Source: Monosporascus cannonballus
Taxonomy: Eukaryota > Ascomycota > Sordariomycetes > Xylariales
Direction: 5' to 3'
Length of the DNA: 64,000 nt
NCBI GenBank assembly: GCA_004154925.1
Contig: QJNS01000068.1
Coordinates: 1-64,000, forward strand
Every line of letters starts with the position of its first letter. The stretch's first letter is position 1. Of the stretch, positions 49,344-61,300 are shown in pieces. A program made the translations under genes and the position numbers. Below the pieces are notes generated by a model that saw nothing but the letters and a program-made list of their open reading frames with translations, searched no databases and had not been told where the DNA came from.

Positions 49344-50398
49344 CTATGACCCCCCACCGCCCCTTATTAGGCCAGTCGTCAAAGAGGTATCGTTGCTCGC
49401 TGCCCCTGACACCACAGTAGCCACAACACCCTCCTCGAAGGCCAACAGGAGCTTAATCATGTCCCCAAGTTCATCCACTTCCCGAATGTCCCGGAAGGGA
49501 CTCAACAAACGACTGCTGCTCAGGCATGGCATGGGCCTCAGCGCTTGAATTTCTTCCTGCATGCATCTGAGGAAGGTGTTTATATCGACAGGACTCAGGA
49601 GCATATCAAGCCCATCCCTTACTCGTTGGGATTGGATGTTCACCAACACAGCTGTTAATGTAACAATGGCATCTGGCGAGTTGTCAGAGGAGGTCCACAG
49701 GATGCGGGCGATGCCCTTAGCCAAAGCCACGTCTGCTGACGTTATTGAGAAAAGCCCATTAACACATGCATCGCCCATATTGGTGTCGTCAATCTGCCCA
49801 TAGCCACTGGCATAAATCTCGTCCACCGATACACAATGGTACGCGGGACCCGAGATAGGCCCATATGCGAGGTACTCATAGTCGAAACCAAAGATCGCCA
49901 ATCCGATGAGGGCGAGATCCGCGGTGTTGTAAATTTCGGTGTCCAAGAGCCAGGTATCAATAACCGCAATATACCCAAACGCCGATCTGGTTGCGAAACC
50001 CAGTGCAACATCGAGCAAAGGAGTCCAGGAGCTAAACTCCGTCTCCCTTTCCTTCTCAGCGGCCAGGTGGTCGTCGATCATCTTGCGCAAGTTTGGGATG
50101 TCCCACATTGTCGTCGTGGTCTTTCGGCCATGCAAGAATGCATGTGGGGTGATACCGGCTTTCCCATTTAGCCCCGGGTCCTGGCGTCCTCCGGAGGCGG
50201 GATGGAAGCCCCTGAAAATAAATGGGGGAAGTGAGCTTTTCAGTCCTAAACAACGAGGAATGTCAGCCAGTTAGGCCAGTCCCCTTAGTTTTGGTAGGGA
50301 ATACTTACTATCGAGTAAGAGCTTGGTATGAGCAAATTTGGCCAGTCCAGGCCTTTGACACTGCATTTCCGGGATCGTCCAAGTCGTAATGGATAGAG
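49344..50398 (-). CDS. Unrecognised gene, possibly partial or broken
   Basis: Main exon 49344-50211 on the minus strand, 288 residues from the acceptor TTTTCAG. It starts GFHPASGGRQDPG and contains HGRKTTTTMWDIPNLRKMIDDHL, a hydrophobic central part (LALIGLAIFGFDYEYLAYGP) and a Cys/Val-rich SITSADVALAKGIARILW segment. I do not recognise the family. There is no ATG at the exon start, so upstream exons are needed. A good candidate is 50309-50398 (TTTAG acceptor, GTAAGT donor), reading HYDLDDPGNAVSKAWTGQIC. Joined in the only compatible phase, the junction codon is TA/G, a stop. A G in place of the A would give Trp. Either the upstream exon is wrong or the gene is broken at a Trp codon. Confidence 0.45.
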
Positions 50399-51573
50399 CT
50401 AAACTACCGAAGGTCTCCCGTGAGCTTGTTGCCGCCACAGTCCCATGCGAAGCACCAAGTTATACAAAAACGTACAGAAATTAAAGGAGAGTAAGATGGT
50501 ATGATTCAGCGAGGCCATGACATATATAGTTATTGGCAACGGTCGAATCCATCCATAGCCGGTGCATCGATCAATAGCGAGTATATGAACAATAAAAGCT
50601 ATTACAATTAGCTGGAATACACTGTATACGATCCGCCATGTGGACGATTGTATTGTAATGTTGACCTCCAAAGGCAATCTACACTCCGATTGGCAGTAGG
50701 AGAAAGAAATCATTATAACACTTCATCGTCGATATGTTTGTTGTTCGGCATAACACGTTTGATGACCTATTGTCTCATGCAGCGAACTGCTATTGTCCAT
50801 TGTTTAGACTTATATGCAGAGGGAATTTAGCCATCCACAAGCCACAATGTCCGTCCGTAGACCGATCCCGGAGACTAAAGTCAGTTTGTAAGGGAAGATA
50901 GCGCGAAACGGTAACAGTAGTTGTTGACTATTGTGTTATTACTATTCGGCTCAGTGGACGGTAGAGCTTTAAACATGTATTCAAGTATATCCAGGTGCCA
51001 CCTCGCTGACCACATGATCATGAAAGCCTTTGAAGAGTCTCCGTCTATGACCTGTGGAATAGTTCACTGGTTCATCCGAGAACGGTTCAACACAACAAAT
51101 TGCTTCCACGAGCCCGAACAGCCAATCATCTCATTGCCCTGTCCTATGATAGAAGCCCGTGGGTAAGGTTTTGAGTGCAAGATCATGTCCGAACGGCCCA
51201 GGTTGAAACCACCAGAAGGTCATACCCTTTTGACGATACAAACCTTTTGCGCATTTCATAACAAAGAATTCATCAGTGTTGAAGGCTTCGCGCTTACGAT
51301 CTGTACTAGTCAAGTCATATAAGGATAGGCAATACTGGGTCCCGCCCGATTAGATGACAGCGGTGACTTTAATGCTTCGCTCCGGGCGCACGTATTTTCA
51401 AACTCGTCAACAAGAAACTAACCGGGTGTAATAAGAGTATCTTCCAAATACCAAAGGTGTTCTACAAATTCGAATTACCAAACCTAGAAGTCACATATGT
51501 GTGTCCCTAGCGCCGCCCCTTTTTCCTCCCCTTTCCGGCTCCAGGGACCCACTCGTTCACCTCCACTACCGTC
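50399..51573. other. Intergenic, may hold upstream exons of the preceding gene
   Basis: AT-richer region with no recognisable coding sequence; further 5' exons of the unrecognised minus-strand gene could lie here but I cannot define them. Confidence 0.45.
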
Positions 51574-51909
51574 CTAACATCGAAACCGTTGCCGCGTTAC
51601 CCATTCGCACATCACGCGGCCGACGCATTCACAACACTTGCATGCCTACAGCAAGAGGTCAGTAGGACCGCTAACCAGAAGCCTCACTTGCGGTGCATGT
51701 CTTACCTTCCTGGCCCTATCCTCATTGTCCGTCCCGTGAATGCAGCTCAGGGTCTGGTTGTCTCTAAACCGGAACTGGTTATAGCAGGCGTTGGCATTTA
51801 TGACATCGGCGCAGTCGTCAGTTGCTGCGTGCTCGCTTGTGCATGCGGGAAACTGCTGGCCGAGAGCGACGGCGAGGAAGGCGGAGACGCATGCGAGGGA
51901 GAGCTTCAT
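51574..51909 (-). CDS. Small cysteine-rich secreted protein (effector candidate)
   Basis: Two exons, join(51574..51645, 51706..51909) on the minus strand, 91 residues. The start is MKLSLACVSAFLAVALG, a clear signal peptide probably cleaved before QQFPAC. An upstream in-frame GTG is not needed. The mature part of about 73 residues has ten cysteines (PAC, DDC, NAC, LSC, then KACKCCEC, VMC and the terminal RC), an even number compatible with five disulfides. The 60-nt intron (GTAAGA donor, TGTAG acceptor) joins in phase 0 at a Lys-Ala boundary. Splicing supplies the Cys-dense C-terminal half; without it the frame runs into an unrelated sequence. Size, Cys content and secretion signal fit fungal small secreted proteins that act as effectors, antimicrobial or surface proteins. 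I recognise no named family and infer no activity. Confidence 0.85.
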
Positions 51910-52981
51910 CGTGGGCGCTGGAGGCTTCACTTCGTGGAGACACTTCCAGGTGTCGAAAAACTACGGGCAAACTCTCTGCCAGATAGACGTATCAGTGGAA
52001 ATGATTAGCTTTTTAAAGAATGGCCCTGGGTGATATCGGATCAGATCAGATATAGGAATTGGGTTCTTGCTGCGTCCACATTAATACACATTAATCGAAC
52101 GTCGGAGTGCTTTAATTATGGATATTAACTGGGCATATCATTGGAGATGGAAGGTGTCCTTCCTGCAATATATGGACAATACGGGAATTGATCGTCTACC
52201 CCTATTCGCCGAGAGTTATTACTACTCGATATTATCTGATCCCTATAGTGCGGGGTCGGAGAAAAGAAACCAATGGGAAATGTCACGACAGAGCAATCGG
52301 CTAGCGACTCTAAGAAGATAGTTCCGCATTTCAACTCCCTTCCCTAGTAAGCATGGCGTTCCGGCCACGATCGGTAGATAGGAGGCATATGAGCCTATCC
52401 CCGATCCTCGCATGATACCATGCTATAGGTATAAACAACGTCCGCGCCGTCATCTTCACAACGAATGGGTAGTATGGCGGCTGAGAAGGCATGGCTTGTG
52501 AGCGACGGAGTGGACACTTCAATAGAGGATGAACATAAATATTTAGCTTGAAAAGGGGCACCACAGCAAAATATACATAATCACCGCACCGGAACCGTAT
52601 CGCTATCGATGTTCCTAGAAAATATCTTCACTGAGACTCAAGATAGACGAGAGTGCCTGTGACGTCCCTGTCTGGCCATGAGCATCTTGACGTTCGTCTG
52701 CAAGTCCCGAGCCAGTAAACGTCCTCCACATTAACCGGAGTCAACGCCAAGCCCGCTTGCCTATCTAAGACGTGTTCCTATATTAATGAACCATATTTTC
52801 CAAGATCGGTAGTCGAGGTCCTGGTCCTAAAGGGTATGGACCAGACGGCAGTCGTTTATGAGAAGGTGAATGATCACCCCTGATTAAGGTCCCCACCATT
52901 CCCTGTCCCTTTATACGACTCGTTTCTCACTCCAGATTCACCACTGTTTGCGAACCAGAAACCCAGGGAAGTATCGTCAAG
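51910..52981. other. Divergent intergenic region
   Basis: Shared upstream region between the minus-strand cysteine-rich protein and the plus-strand DUF1996 gene, about 1.07 kb. No gene seen. Confidence 0.55.
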
Positions 52982-54168
52982 ATGCAGTGGAATAAACTCA
53001 TCGCTGCCTTAGGGCTTTCCGCGCCTGCGAGCGCCTTACTTCGATTTGGCTGCGCGGGCCTGACCGTGCAGCGTCTCGACCCCTTGGTCAACCCGGGAAT
53101 GAAGCCGTCGACGCATCTCCATCAGATTATAGGGGGAGTATGTTTTCCTGTCTTAATGATGGCCGATTTGCTTTCTTAGCTCACAGGCCGCAGGATTCTT
53201 TCAACGCGTCGATGCCTCAGGAGACGCATGACCTCGTTGGTCGTTCGACTTGCACGAGCTGCCAATTCACAGAGGACTTCTCCAATTACTGGACCGCCGT
53301 CCTCTTCTACCGCGCCAAGAATGGCACATTTAAGAGGGTCCCGCAGATGGCCCAGGCTGGTATGGAAGGCACCCAGGGCGGCATGGTAAGCACGGGCAGG
53401 ACGCCAGACTGGCATGATAAATGTCTAACTCACTGCCAAGGTCGTCTACTACATGTCAGATGCCTTATTCGACACCGCTCAAAGGTCAGACGTCACAGCG
53501 TTCAAGCCAGGCTTCCGTATGCTCGTTGGCGATTCGACTTTCCGCAACCGCGAGCAAGCGAGAAAGTGGCGACAGTTGACGTACATCTGCATGGAGAACC
53601 AGGGAACCCGTGCCCCAGAAAGCATCGGTTTCCCTACGAAACCATGCCGCGGCGGCATCATGGCCAACCATCGGTTCCCGACCTGCTGGGATGGTAAGAA
53701 CCTGGACTCTCCTAACCACCAGGACCACGTGGCGTACCCGGAGTCGGGCACCTTCGAGTCGGGCGGCCCCTGCCCATCCACCCATCCCGTCAGAGTTCCC
53801 CAGATTCTGCTCGAGACCGTCTGGGATACCAGGGCTTTCAACGATCCGGCGGACTTTGTCGACGGCAAGCAGCCATTCGTCTGGTCGAACGGCGATTCCA
53901 CTGGCTATTCTAACCACGCCGATTACCTTTTCGGCTGGCAGGATGACTCCCTCCAACGTGCCATGGACGGCCACACCTACGTCTCCGCTCCGATGCTCAA
54001 GACACAGAGTATCGCTCAGCAGAACAGGTGTAAAGTCCCCGATACGGTGAAGGAGGATATCGATAGCTGTAAGTCACACAATGTCCCTTCCAGGGAGAGA
54101 CATTCTAGAGGCTAAATCATCTTTTCACAGGGTTGCCTAGCCTACCCGGCTCAAACCCGATCACGTAA
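52982..54168 (+). CDS. Secreted DUF1996-domain protein
   Basis: Four exons, join(52982..53137, 53194..53385, 53441..54068, 54131..54168), 337 residues. It has a signal peptide (MQWNKLIAALGLSAPASA), then the DUF1996 hallmark RLDPLVNPGMKPSTHLHQIIGG. DSFNASM and STCTSCQFTEDFSNYWTA follow, then FPTCWDGKNLDSPNHQDHVAYP, QILLETVWDT and the end motif NGDSTGYSNHADYLFGWQDDSLQRAMD. Length fits the family. DUF1996 proteins are extracellular fungal proteins of unknown biochemical function, sometimes induced on plant biomass or during infection. Introns (56, 55, 62 nt) carry good branch points such as GTCTAAC and keep phase. The last exon adds WLPSLPGSNPIT before TAA. No disruption seen, unlike the genes just to the left. 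Confidence 0.92.
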
Positions 54169-56093
54169 GGGGAATATTCCCAGAGCATTGATGAGAATAC
54201 TCTGCTGTTAATAGGTCGTACCTATGAGCATGGGAGCTTTCCTATCTCAGCTGCTCACCCCTTTTCTTATTGACATGCTCTTCTTGTCATTGGGGCTACT
54301 GTCATCTGCTTAAACATGTGAAGTTGTTTTAAGGCTAGTCAACATCCACGTAGTTCACTGGTGGATCTGGAGCGCGTTTGCGAGTTAGTTTTCCTAATGG
54401 TAGTGAATCCTAAGACTCAGTATTCACAGCCTATGATGTGACATTGGCGGTGGGTGTAAGGACATGCTGCCAATATGTTCTATGAGAGGTATTTCATAAT
54501 TCCCCTTAGTCATAAACAGATAGGAATGGCCCTCTCCCGTGTCGCACTTATAGACATTTAAAAATGATTCCGAGGCTGGTTGTCAGGGGTACCATACCTT
54601 CTCAGAGCGACGTGTTCGAGGAAAGTGCGCACTGACGAATCTTCCCCCTCATTTCGCAGTAGGGAGGTTCGATGTCCATACACATTTGAGCCTGTTCGAG
54701 CTGCACTGTATTTCATAGCTGATCTACCGCCCTGGACACCTTGCTTTGACACTAGTCCACGTAAGCTCTACCTAACGCCCTCCTGGAATTGAACGCAGGG
54801 ATAAGCCGCTATCAGCAGCTCAGTCTCTCCGTTTAGAATCAGATGATTAAGCAGCGACATGCGGTGTGGTGCGTCTGGAGACCGGATCGGTTGAAATAAA
54901 GGGATCAACGCGATGGTGGATAGGTTAATCGGCATAGGCTGGGTGAATTTGTGGTACAAGCCGCTGGGGTCGAGGGCAGGGCGACAGCCTACCATGGAAA
55001 GGTAAAAGCGTTTCCAATTTCAAACCAGACTGGAGGACGGTGCTGAAAGCAGGAGACGTCATAAATTACCCAACGCTCTGTCACGTCCAAACGGGCTGCA
55101 TATCCTCCAGTCTCAAGGAACCTACACATACTACCAGAGCGTCTCCCTCTCACCTGGCCAAGCCAATGATGCGTCCGAAGAAGGGGCAGCCCTCTACCCG
55201 GCTTCCGGACCCAGCTTCTTACCCGAGACGTTTCCCGGACGAAGAGGCGTCCACCCGGTATCCCGAAATAAGGTGTCGGCGATGGGCTTTCGACCTATTA
55301 TCCGAACTGTCGGGGCGGGCCCGCCTGACTGGCACCGTATTGCTGGTAGCCCACGTGTTGGGGCTACCGCCCGTCCTAAACCCCCGCTGTCTTTAGCGCC
55401 GCATTTATTCCAGTGGCATGGTATGTCTTCAGCCGTTGTGCGAATCGGTTCGATGCATGTCTTTAAGTGGACGAAATCGGTCAAAGATGGCATTCCCACC
55501 GTCCGCCTGTGACCTATCTCCAATATCAGTTACTAGAAAAGAAAAAGAAGACTTATAGTTCGGTATCGTCGGCTACTTGGAGTATGTAAGTCTGAACTCG
55601 TCAATTCCTTGATGGATACCTGCTTTAGTTGAATATACGATAAGGCTTTTTTATAAACGAGTTATCGAATTTGATAGGTACCACAGAATACCGAGGTTTT
55701 ATCTACCCAGTGTTCTAAATGGCAGCCAGCTTATCATAGCAGCCGTGGCAAGGCATTGGCAGTAGGCTTTAGCTGATTTGCAGGACGATTCGCCCGGCGT
55801 TGAGCCCCACTCCAGTTGCCACCACAGGGTCCAGAATCAGTTTCTCCTTTTCCCCATTTCTCATTCCCAAATTCCCATCCCGGCTCGCAACAACCATGTC
55901 CGGTCTTTAAGCAGATGGCTCTGGCGAGGCCGGAAAACATAACATAGCTGTCGATTTATGCGCTCGCGGCAAGTTACTTGACCCCCGCGAGAGAGCTGAT
56001 CAGTGGGGTGCGTCGTCCGTAGAGGGTATCAGCCCGTTTCGTTCTTCAACGCCGGCGACTTTTCTTTTCTACATTTATTTCAGTCCCTTTTGC

Positions 56094-56161
56094 TGATGAA
56101 TTTCTGGGGAGAAAAATTCCCGCTTGGTGATGAATTTCTGGGGAGAAAAATTCCCGCTTGG
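56094..56161 (+). repeat. Perfect 34-bp tandem duplication
   Basis: TGATGAATTTCTGGGGAGAA plus AAATTCCCGCTTGG occurs twice back to back (56094-56127 and 56128-56161). Each copy contains a near-palindrome GGGGAGAAAAATTCCC. It ends 73 bp before the ATG of the GATA-type gene. Confidence 0.9.
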
Positions 56162-56182
56162 TGCGCGTTTTCCGGCGCGCAC
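56161..56182. repeat. GC-rich inverted repeat GTGCGCG/CGCGCAC
   Basis: Seven-base arms GTGCGCG and CGCGCAC flank TTTTCCGG. It directly follows the tandem repeat, in the presumed 5' leader of the GATA gene. Confidence 0.75.
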
Positions 56183-56234
56183 CCATGAGCTGCTTGGCCC
56201 GCCGGCTGAGCCCCATCGAGATCGAGTAGATCAG

Positions 56235-57366
56235 ATGTCGTCCTCGATACCCCTGGCCATACGTCTCGCAGGGGCTGCCCAGCCCCCCCAGCAGGAGGCG
56301 GAGCCTCAGAGGACGACGTCGGCTTCCTCATTAATTAAGCCGAATGCGGCCGAGAACGCAGCAGCAGCAACAGCCGGTGGGAGGGCCGGCGGTGGCGGGG
56401 AGGATGGTCGCGGCAACCATCAGTTTTGGTTGGGAGAAATCAAAATTGCCGAGAATCTATACACAGTTAGTTTTTTTGCCGTGTTTCTCTTTTTCTTTTT
56501 GCATCCATTCGGGCCGGCGCTTCTTCCCCTCGACTTGTGCAGAAACCGGAACCCCCCCATATCATGCCATGCTATCTCATTGTAACCACCCCCGGGAGAT
56601 TTCCCCGCTCGCTCACCATTGCCTTTCCACAACCGCAGATCCACCGCAGCGCCAAAGACCTGGTCGACTTTGCGGCGCAGCTCATTGGGCACTTTGACGA
56701 TGCCACGGGCAATAACCAGCCTATCGGCATCATGAGCGATGGCGACATCGTATTCATGACCGAGCTCACCAACGACATCGTCCGGGGCGTCGGCGGCATC
56801 ACCGCAGTGCGGAATCACGGCATGCGGGCGCGCAAGCGCAAAAGCCGCCATCAGCAGGAGTCTGAGCGCAACCACCACCACGGTGACGGTGCTGGTGGTG
56901 TCAGTCGAGGAGACGGCGACCACGGTCACAACCACGACCAAGACGACGACCGCGACCCGGAGCAATCCATCAGCAGCTCGAAGCGCCTGCAGGTGAGTGA
57001 GGAAATGATGGCCTCGCATCCCTTGAGTTATCTTCTTCCTTGTTCCCTTACTTTGCTTGCGATTGTATCTCCGAACGTTGTTTTCTCCTTATGGACATCC
57101 CTTTTTGGCTCACGCCGGAAGCCGAACAGAGATCGAAGGACAAGGGCAGCAGCCACAACAGCAGCAGCAAGCGGGCCTGCCAGAGGTGCGGCCGGACCGA
57201 CACGCCGGAGTGGCGCACGGGTCCGGAGGGCCGAAAGACGCTGTGCAACGTGTGCGGGCTGCTGTACGCGAAGCAGCGGGGCCGGTCACGGAAGTCGACC
57301 GAGGCGGTCGCCAGCAACGTCTCCTCCAGCCGCCACGCGGGCTGGAGCGCAGGCGCTAGGCCATAG
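56235..57366 (+). CDS. GATA-type zinc-finger transcription factor
   Basis: Three exons, join(56235..56465, 56543..56992, 57130..57366), 305 residues. The N-terminus is low-complexity (Ala/Gly, Gln). The middle exon has a folded-looking segment (RSAKDLVDFAAQLIGHFDD and IGIMSDGDIVFMTELTND), a basic stretch (RARKRKSRHQ), then His/Asp/Gly-rich sequence. A single C-terminal GATA finger follows: CQRC-x18-CNVC (about residues 244-269), with TDTPEWRTGPEG and the basic tail YAKQRGRSRKS. The CX2CX18CX2C spacing is the fungal WC-2/NsdD-like class. The middle segment is in the position where white-collar-type proteins carry PAS, but I cannot confirm PAS. Introns are 77 and 137 nt with phase-0 joins. Nuclear DNA-binding regulator; target unknown. 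Confidence 0.85.
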
Positions 57367-58393
57367 CAGCATATCGTACCATCTCGTCGCATCGCACAGA
57401 ATCACATCACAGTGCCGCCGAGCCGAGAAATAGCCAGATAAAGCAGGGAGCCGCGCGCCTCTTACAACTATTATATAACAACCAACGAGTCGCTGCATGC
57501 CCGGGGCGGCACACACTACCCTTCCCGGGAGCCCGGAACGGTCAATCAATCCCGTCGCGAGCAACGATGTTGCTGCATTGGCTTCCGAGATGATGCGTTG
57601 TGAAGGGTGCGGGCACCCCCGTTGTCGTGCAGTATCGGGAGGGAGGCCCGCCACCGCGCCTAAGGAGAATAGGGGGTGCAACAGCCACCGACGTTGCGCA
57701 TGAACGGCGGGTCAGCTGGGAGAAGTCCGTCCACCGATGAATGGAGTGGAATGGCGGGATCGAAGTACACGGGACTACGCATGCAGTCCGACCGCGATCA
57801 ACCGACCACTTCCGGCGTTAGGCTTTGGGGCTGTCATAGACGGGTTTTTGGCGTAATTACCCAGAGGATGTCTCAATACTACGGATGAAGTTCAACACTA
57901 CGAAGAAAGCTTCGAAGCGAACGAGATCTGCTACTGACGGGGTCCGAGACCACACGGTCAGATGGTTAGAGAGGTTGTTGTCCCCGAGGACCCATTTAGA
58001 GGTGTCACCGCTACACAGGACATGGCAGGGCACTGTATCAATGGATTAAAGCAATTATATAACTTTTAGAGAACCAGCAGATCTCGAGCTCCCGTTTCCA
58101 GCTACCTAACTACAAGTACACCTTATCGTTCCGCCTGAGCGTATCGCCTCTAATGTCTTAAAGCCCCCGTCCATTTCTCCAGCATCCTGACGTCCCTATA
58201 TTACAAATCCTCACTAGTAATTTAACAACGCCTGTATCGGCGATCAGCCAAAGCCCCCTAGGTAATTTGAGGTGCAAAGTTGAATGATCCCACGACGCTT
58301 TTCGTAGCCCAGATGTTAGCCGTCTCGTCCATGGATATATGACGAAAAAAAGGCATGCCGCGGAAGGGAGCGAGAAGTGAAGCCGTGGGTTCG
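57367..58393. other. Convergent intergenic region
   Basis: 3' flanks of the GATA gene (plus) and the GTPase gene (minus). No gene seen. Confidence 0.6.
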
Positions 58394-61300
58394 CTAGTTC
58401 TTGAAAAGCTCCTCGAGAGTTGCTATCTCGTCGTCAGAGTCGGATTCTAACTCAGTTTCCTGCTCTTGGGTAGTGAGTCGCTGCGACTGTCGGCGCGCGA
58501 TAGGGTCTGGCTTCTTGCTCTCTTCTCGAATCTGCTGCTGCATCAGTTCATCGGGGTCCGCTGGCGTTGAGGATCCCGGGTCCTCGGCCGTGTTAACCGT
58601 GGCGGCCGGTTCGAACTTCGTCGTAACAGCGGTTGTCGCATCTGGCTCCCCGGCCGATTGCTTAAGAGTCGGCGTCTCGTTCGGCTCACGCTCAGTTTTC
58701 ATAGGAGGCTCGCCGGCTAACTCCGGCTCCGGCGTCGTGATTACGCCTTGCATCGCCTCCGGCTCTTGACCGTAGTTTATTCCAGGGAGTGCGAACATAG
58801 TAGTGCCACGGTGCAAGATGTCATTAACAGTTGTGCGCGTGGCAACCTCCTCGGGCGACAGCTTGGCATGTCGGTCGACCTTAGCGCCGACTAGGAGTGT
58901 GTCAGTACATAAGCTTAGATGAAGAAAACTGCTCGGGGCTTCCTCACTAATAACATGCATATAGTCCCGGAACACTGCAGCGAAAACATCATCCACGCGG
59001 TCGGACATGTGTTTATGGACAGTACGGCACATCGCCTGCAATTTGGCTTTGACCGTATCTGTGGCCTGGCGGAACATTGTGTGGCGGCTGTGATCTACAT
59101 GTCCGACCATGATAGTCTTCATACGATTGTACTGTCCAGGTCCTAAAGCACATCAGATACGCTTCCTCTGAAGGGGCGTGAGCGAGTGCACTTACCGCTT
59201 TCAGCCGTGCAGGCTTGATAAGCGTCCATCATCGAGTCCATGATCACGGGAGTGAATTCCCGGCTAGCGTCTCGCTGGAGATCAGTGATAGTAGCCCGTA
59301 ACATGTTTGGCAAGTCTTGCAAGGTGCGGATGTGGGCTAGGATCTGATTACCTAGGGTCCATAGGGCCCCGGCATTTGTGTGTCGCTGAACAGCTCTCGC
59401 ACGCGCGGCTTCGTGGAAGTTATTCAGTAGTAGCCTGGCCTTCCTGGCAAACCCATCAAGGATTCCTGGCAGACGTCGCTGGAATGCTCGCTCCCAATTA
59501 GTAGCAAGATTGCGAGAAATAGGATCGAAGAGTTCGGCGTTAAAATCTCGCATCCCGGCAGCGCCGGCCCAAACTCCACTCCGTCGAACGGTTGCTTTGT
59601 AAGTTGACCAATACAGTCCACCCTGCGATCTATGCGCTCCCCAGCCCTCGGCCGTGCCCACGGCGTTGTTCACTGCCTGAGGGATTAGTGCGTTGAATGC
59701 TTCGTAAATGTGTTCCTCCAGAGTTTGGTGGAGCAGACTGATCGATTCCTTGACCGAAGACTCGAGATCCTAGAGGCGACAGCCATCAGTTATCAGTAAC
59801 TAAAGATCGTACTGGCAAAATCGCTTACCCTCTCCAAGTCATCCAAGAGCTTTCTCAAGTGCATTTCCTCCCTTCGCTTCTCGACATCAGTCAGGGCGGA
59901 CCGAGTGTTATCGTTCGCAGCCCAAAGCTTCATCGAATTCACTAGCTGTAGTAGGTCATTCAGGAATCTACGGCAGTGGCTCGCACGTCCCGCTTCAGTC
60001 AGCTTCTTCGCATGCTCTTGCAGCTTCGGAACCTCCGTGTCGTCTACAGTTTGAAAGCCGTGGCTCTGGAAGTCATCCTTCCGCAGTCTTCCACAGAGCT
60101 TCTGATAAGCGCGGCTGCTGGCACAGAAGACGGGGAGGCTGCGAGCGACATCATCATAGTCACGGATGTCTTGATCGGGATCGAAGGTCGTGTCATCTTC
60201 TTCAACAGCGTTCTCCTGATCAAGCCTAGCGTGAGGTCAGCTTGTGTTTCCGGACGCCATCGTTTGTAATCCCAGCAACGGCCGCTGTAATACATAACCA
60301 GGTTGACCAAGGGGGATTTTAGACTCACTCTCTGATGCCCATAGCAAAGTCATGTCTAATCGCCTTCCTAGAATACTCGTTGCGTCCCTTGATACAGATA
60401 GCCTTTGATTCCGCAAGCAGCCCTTCTCGCTCTGTCTGGACACGCTGGATCTCCTTACGTACACCAGCTACTTCTTTGTCTATGGCCCTCCTTGAGTCGC
60501 GAATTCTTTTCCGCTCTTCCTTGAGGGATGCGAGCATCTTATCGATCTCATCTTCGTTTAGAGGCTGGCGGTTCTCGTCGGGCTGCGAGTTTTCCTTATC
60601 ACTCGAGTCCGAATCCGAACCGGAATATTCATCATCGTCAATGTCGGAGGATCCTCGATTCTTGCGGCTCCCTAACGGCTTCCCACTCCGCTTCCTCTTC
60701 TTGGATTTCTCGCATGGAGCGTAAACCGTCCTACCTTCGGCAATTTGGTTCTGCAGCTCCTCCCAGATGTCGTATTTGGCCTCACATTCATCCAGGCTAT
60801 CACTGTACGCAGCTTTCTTCTCCTTAAGCTCGCGAAGTTGCTTCTGTAATGATTCCTTGGTTTCCTTAAGATGTTCAGCTTGGCTCCAAGATTCGGAAAT
60901 TTCTTCATCGAGGTTAAGGCTTTCAGCAGCTTCCGTGATAGAGATATCATCGGTCTTGGAACAAATGAAAGACACCGCCGAGTATGTGCCATCGTATTTC
61001 AGTTGACGTTTGAAAGAGTCGCCGAGCAGCGTCTTGGCTGTCTTATCATCAACAGCACGTGTAATGGGCGCAACGATCCACAGTCCAGTACAAGATTTCT
61101 GATAGTTTGCAGCGACAGCCGCACGAGCGGCATTGGAATCTTGAACACCGGGCTGCTCAGTTAGCTTTAAATACTAATGTACTATTGAAGACGAACCCAA
61201 ACTAATGAAGATGTTGTTCTTACCAAATCAACAATGACGGCACCCGTAGAGAGCGCCGCGGCCTTGGTGTAAATGCGCACGACCTTTATCAATGGCCAGT

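Larger units (their letters stand above)
54169..56234. other. Intergenic with promoter repeats of the GATA gene
   Basis: About 2 kb without supportable genes. The right end holds a 34-bp tandem duplication (56094-56161) and an adjoining GC-rich inverted repeat (56161-56182). Confidence 0.55.
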
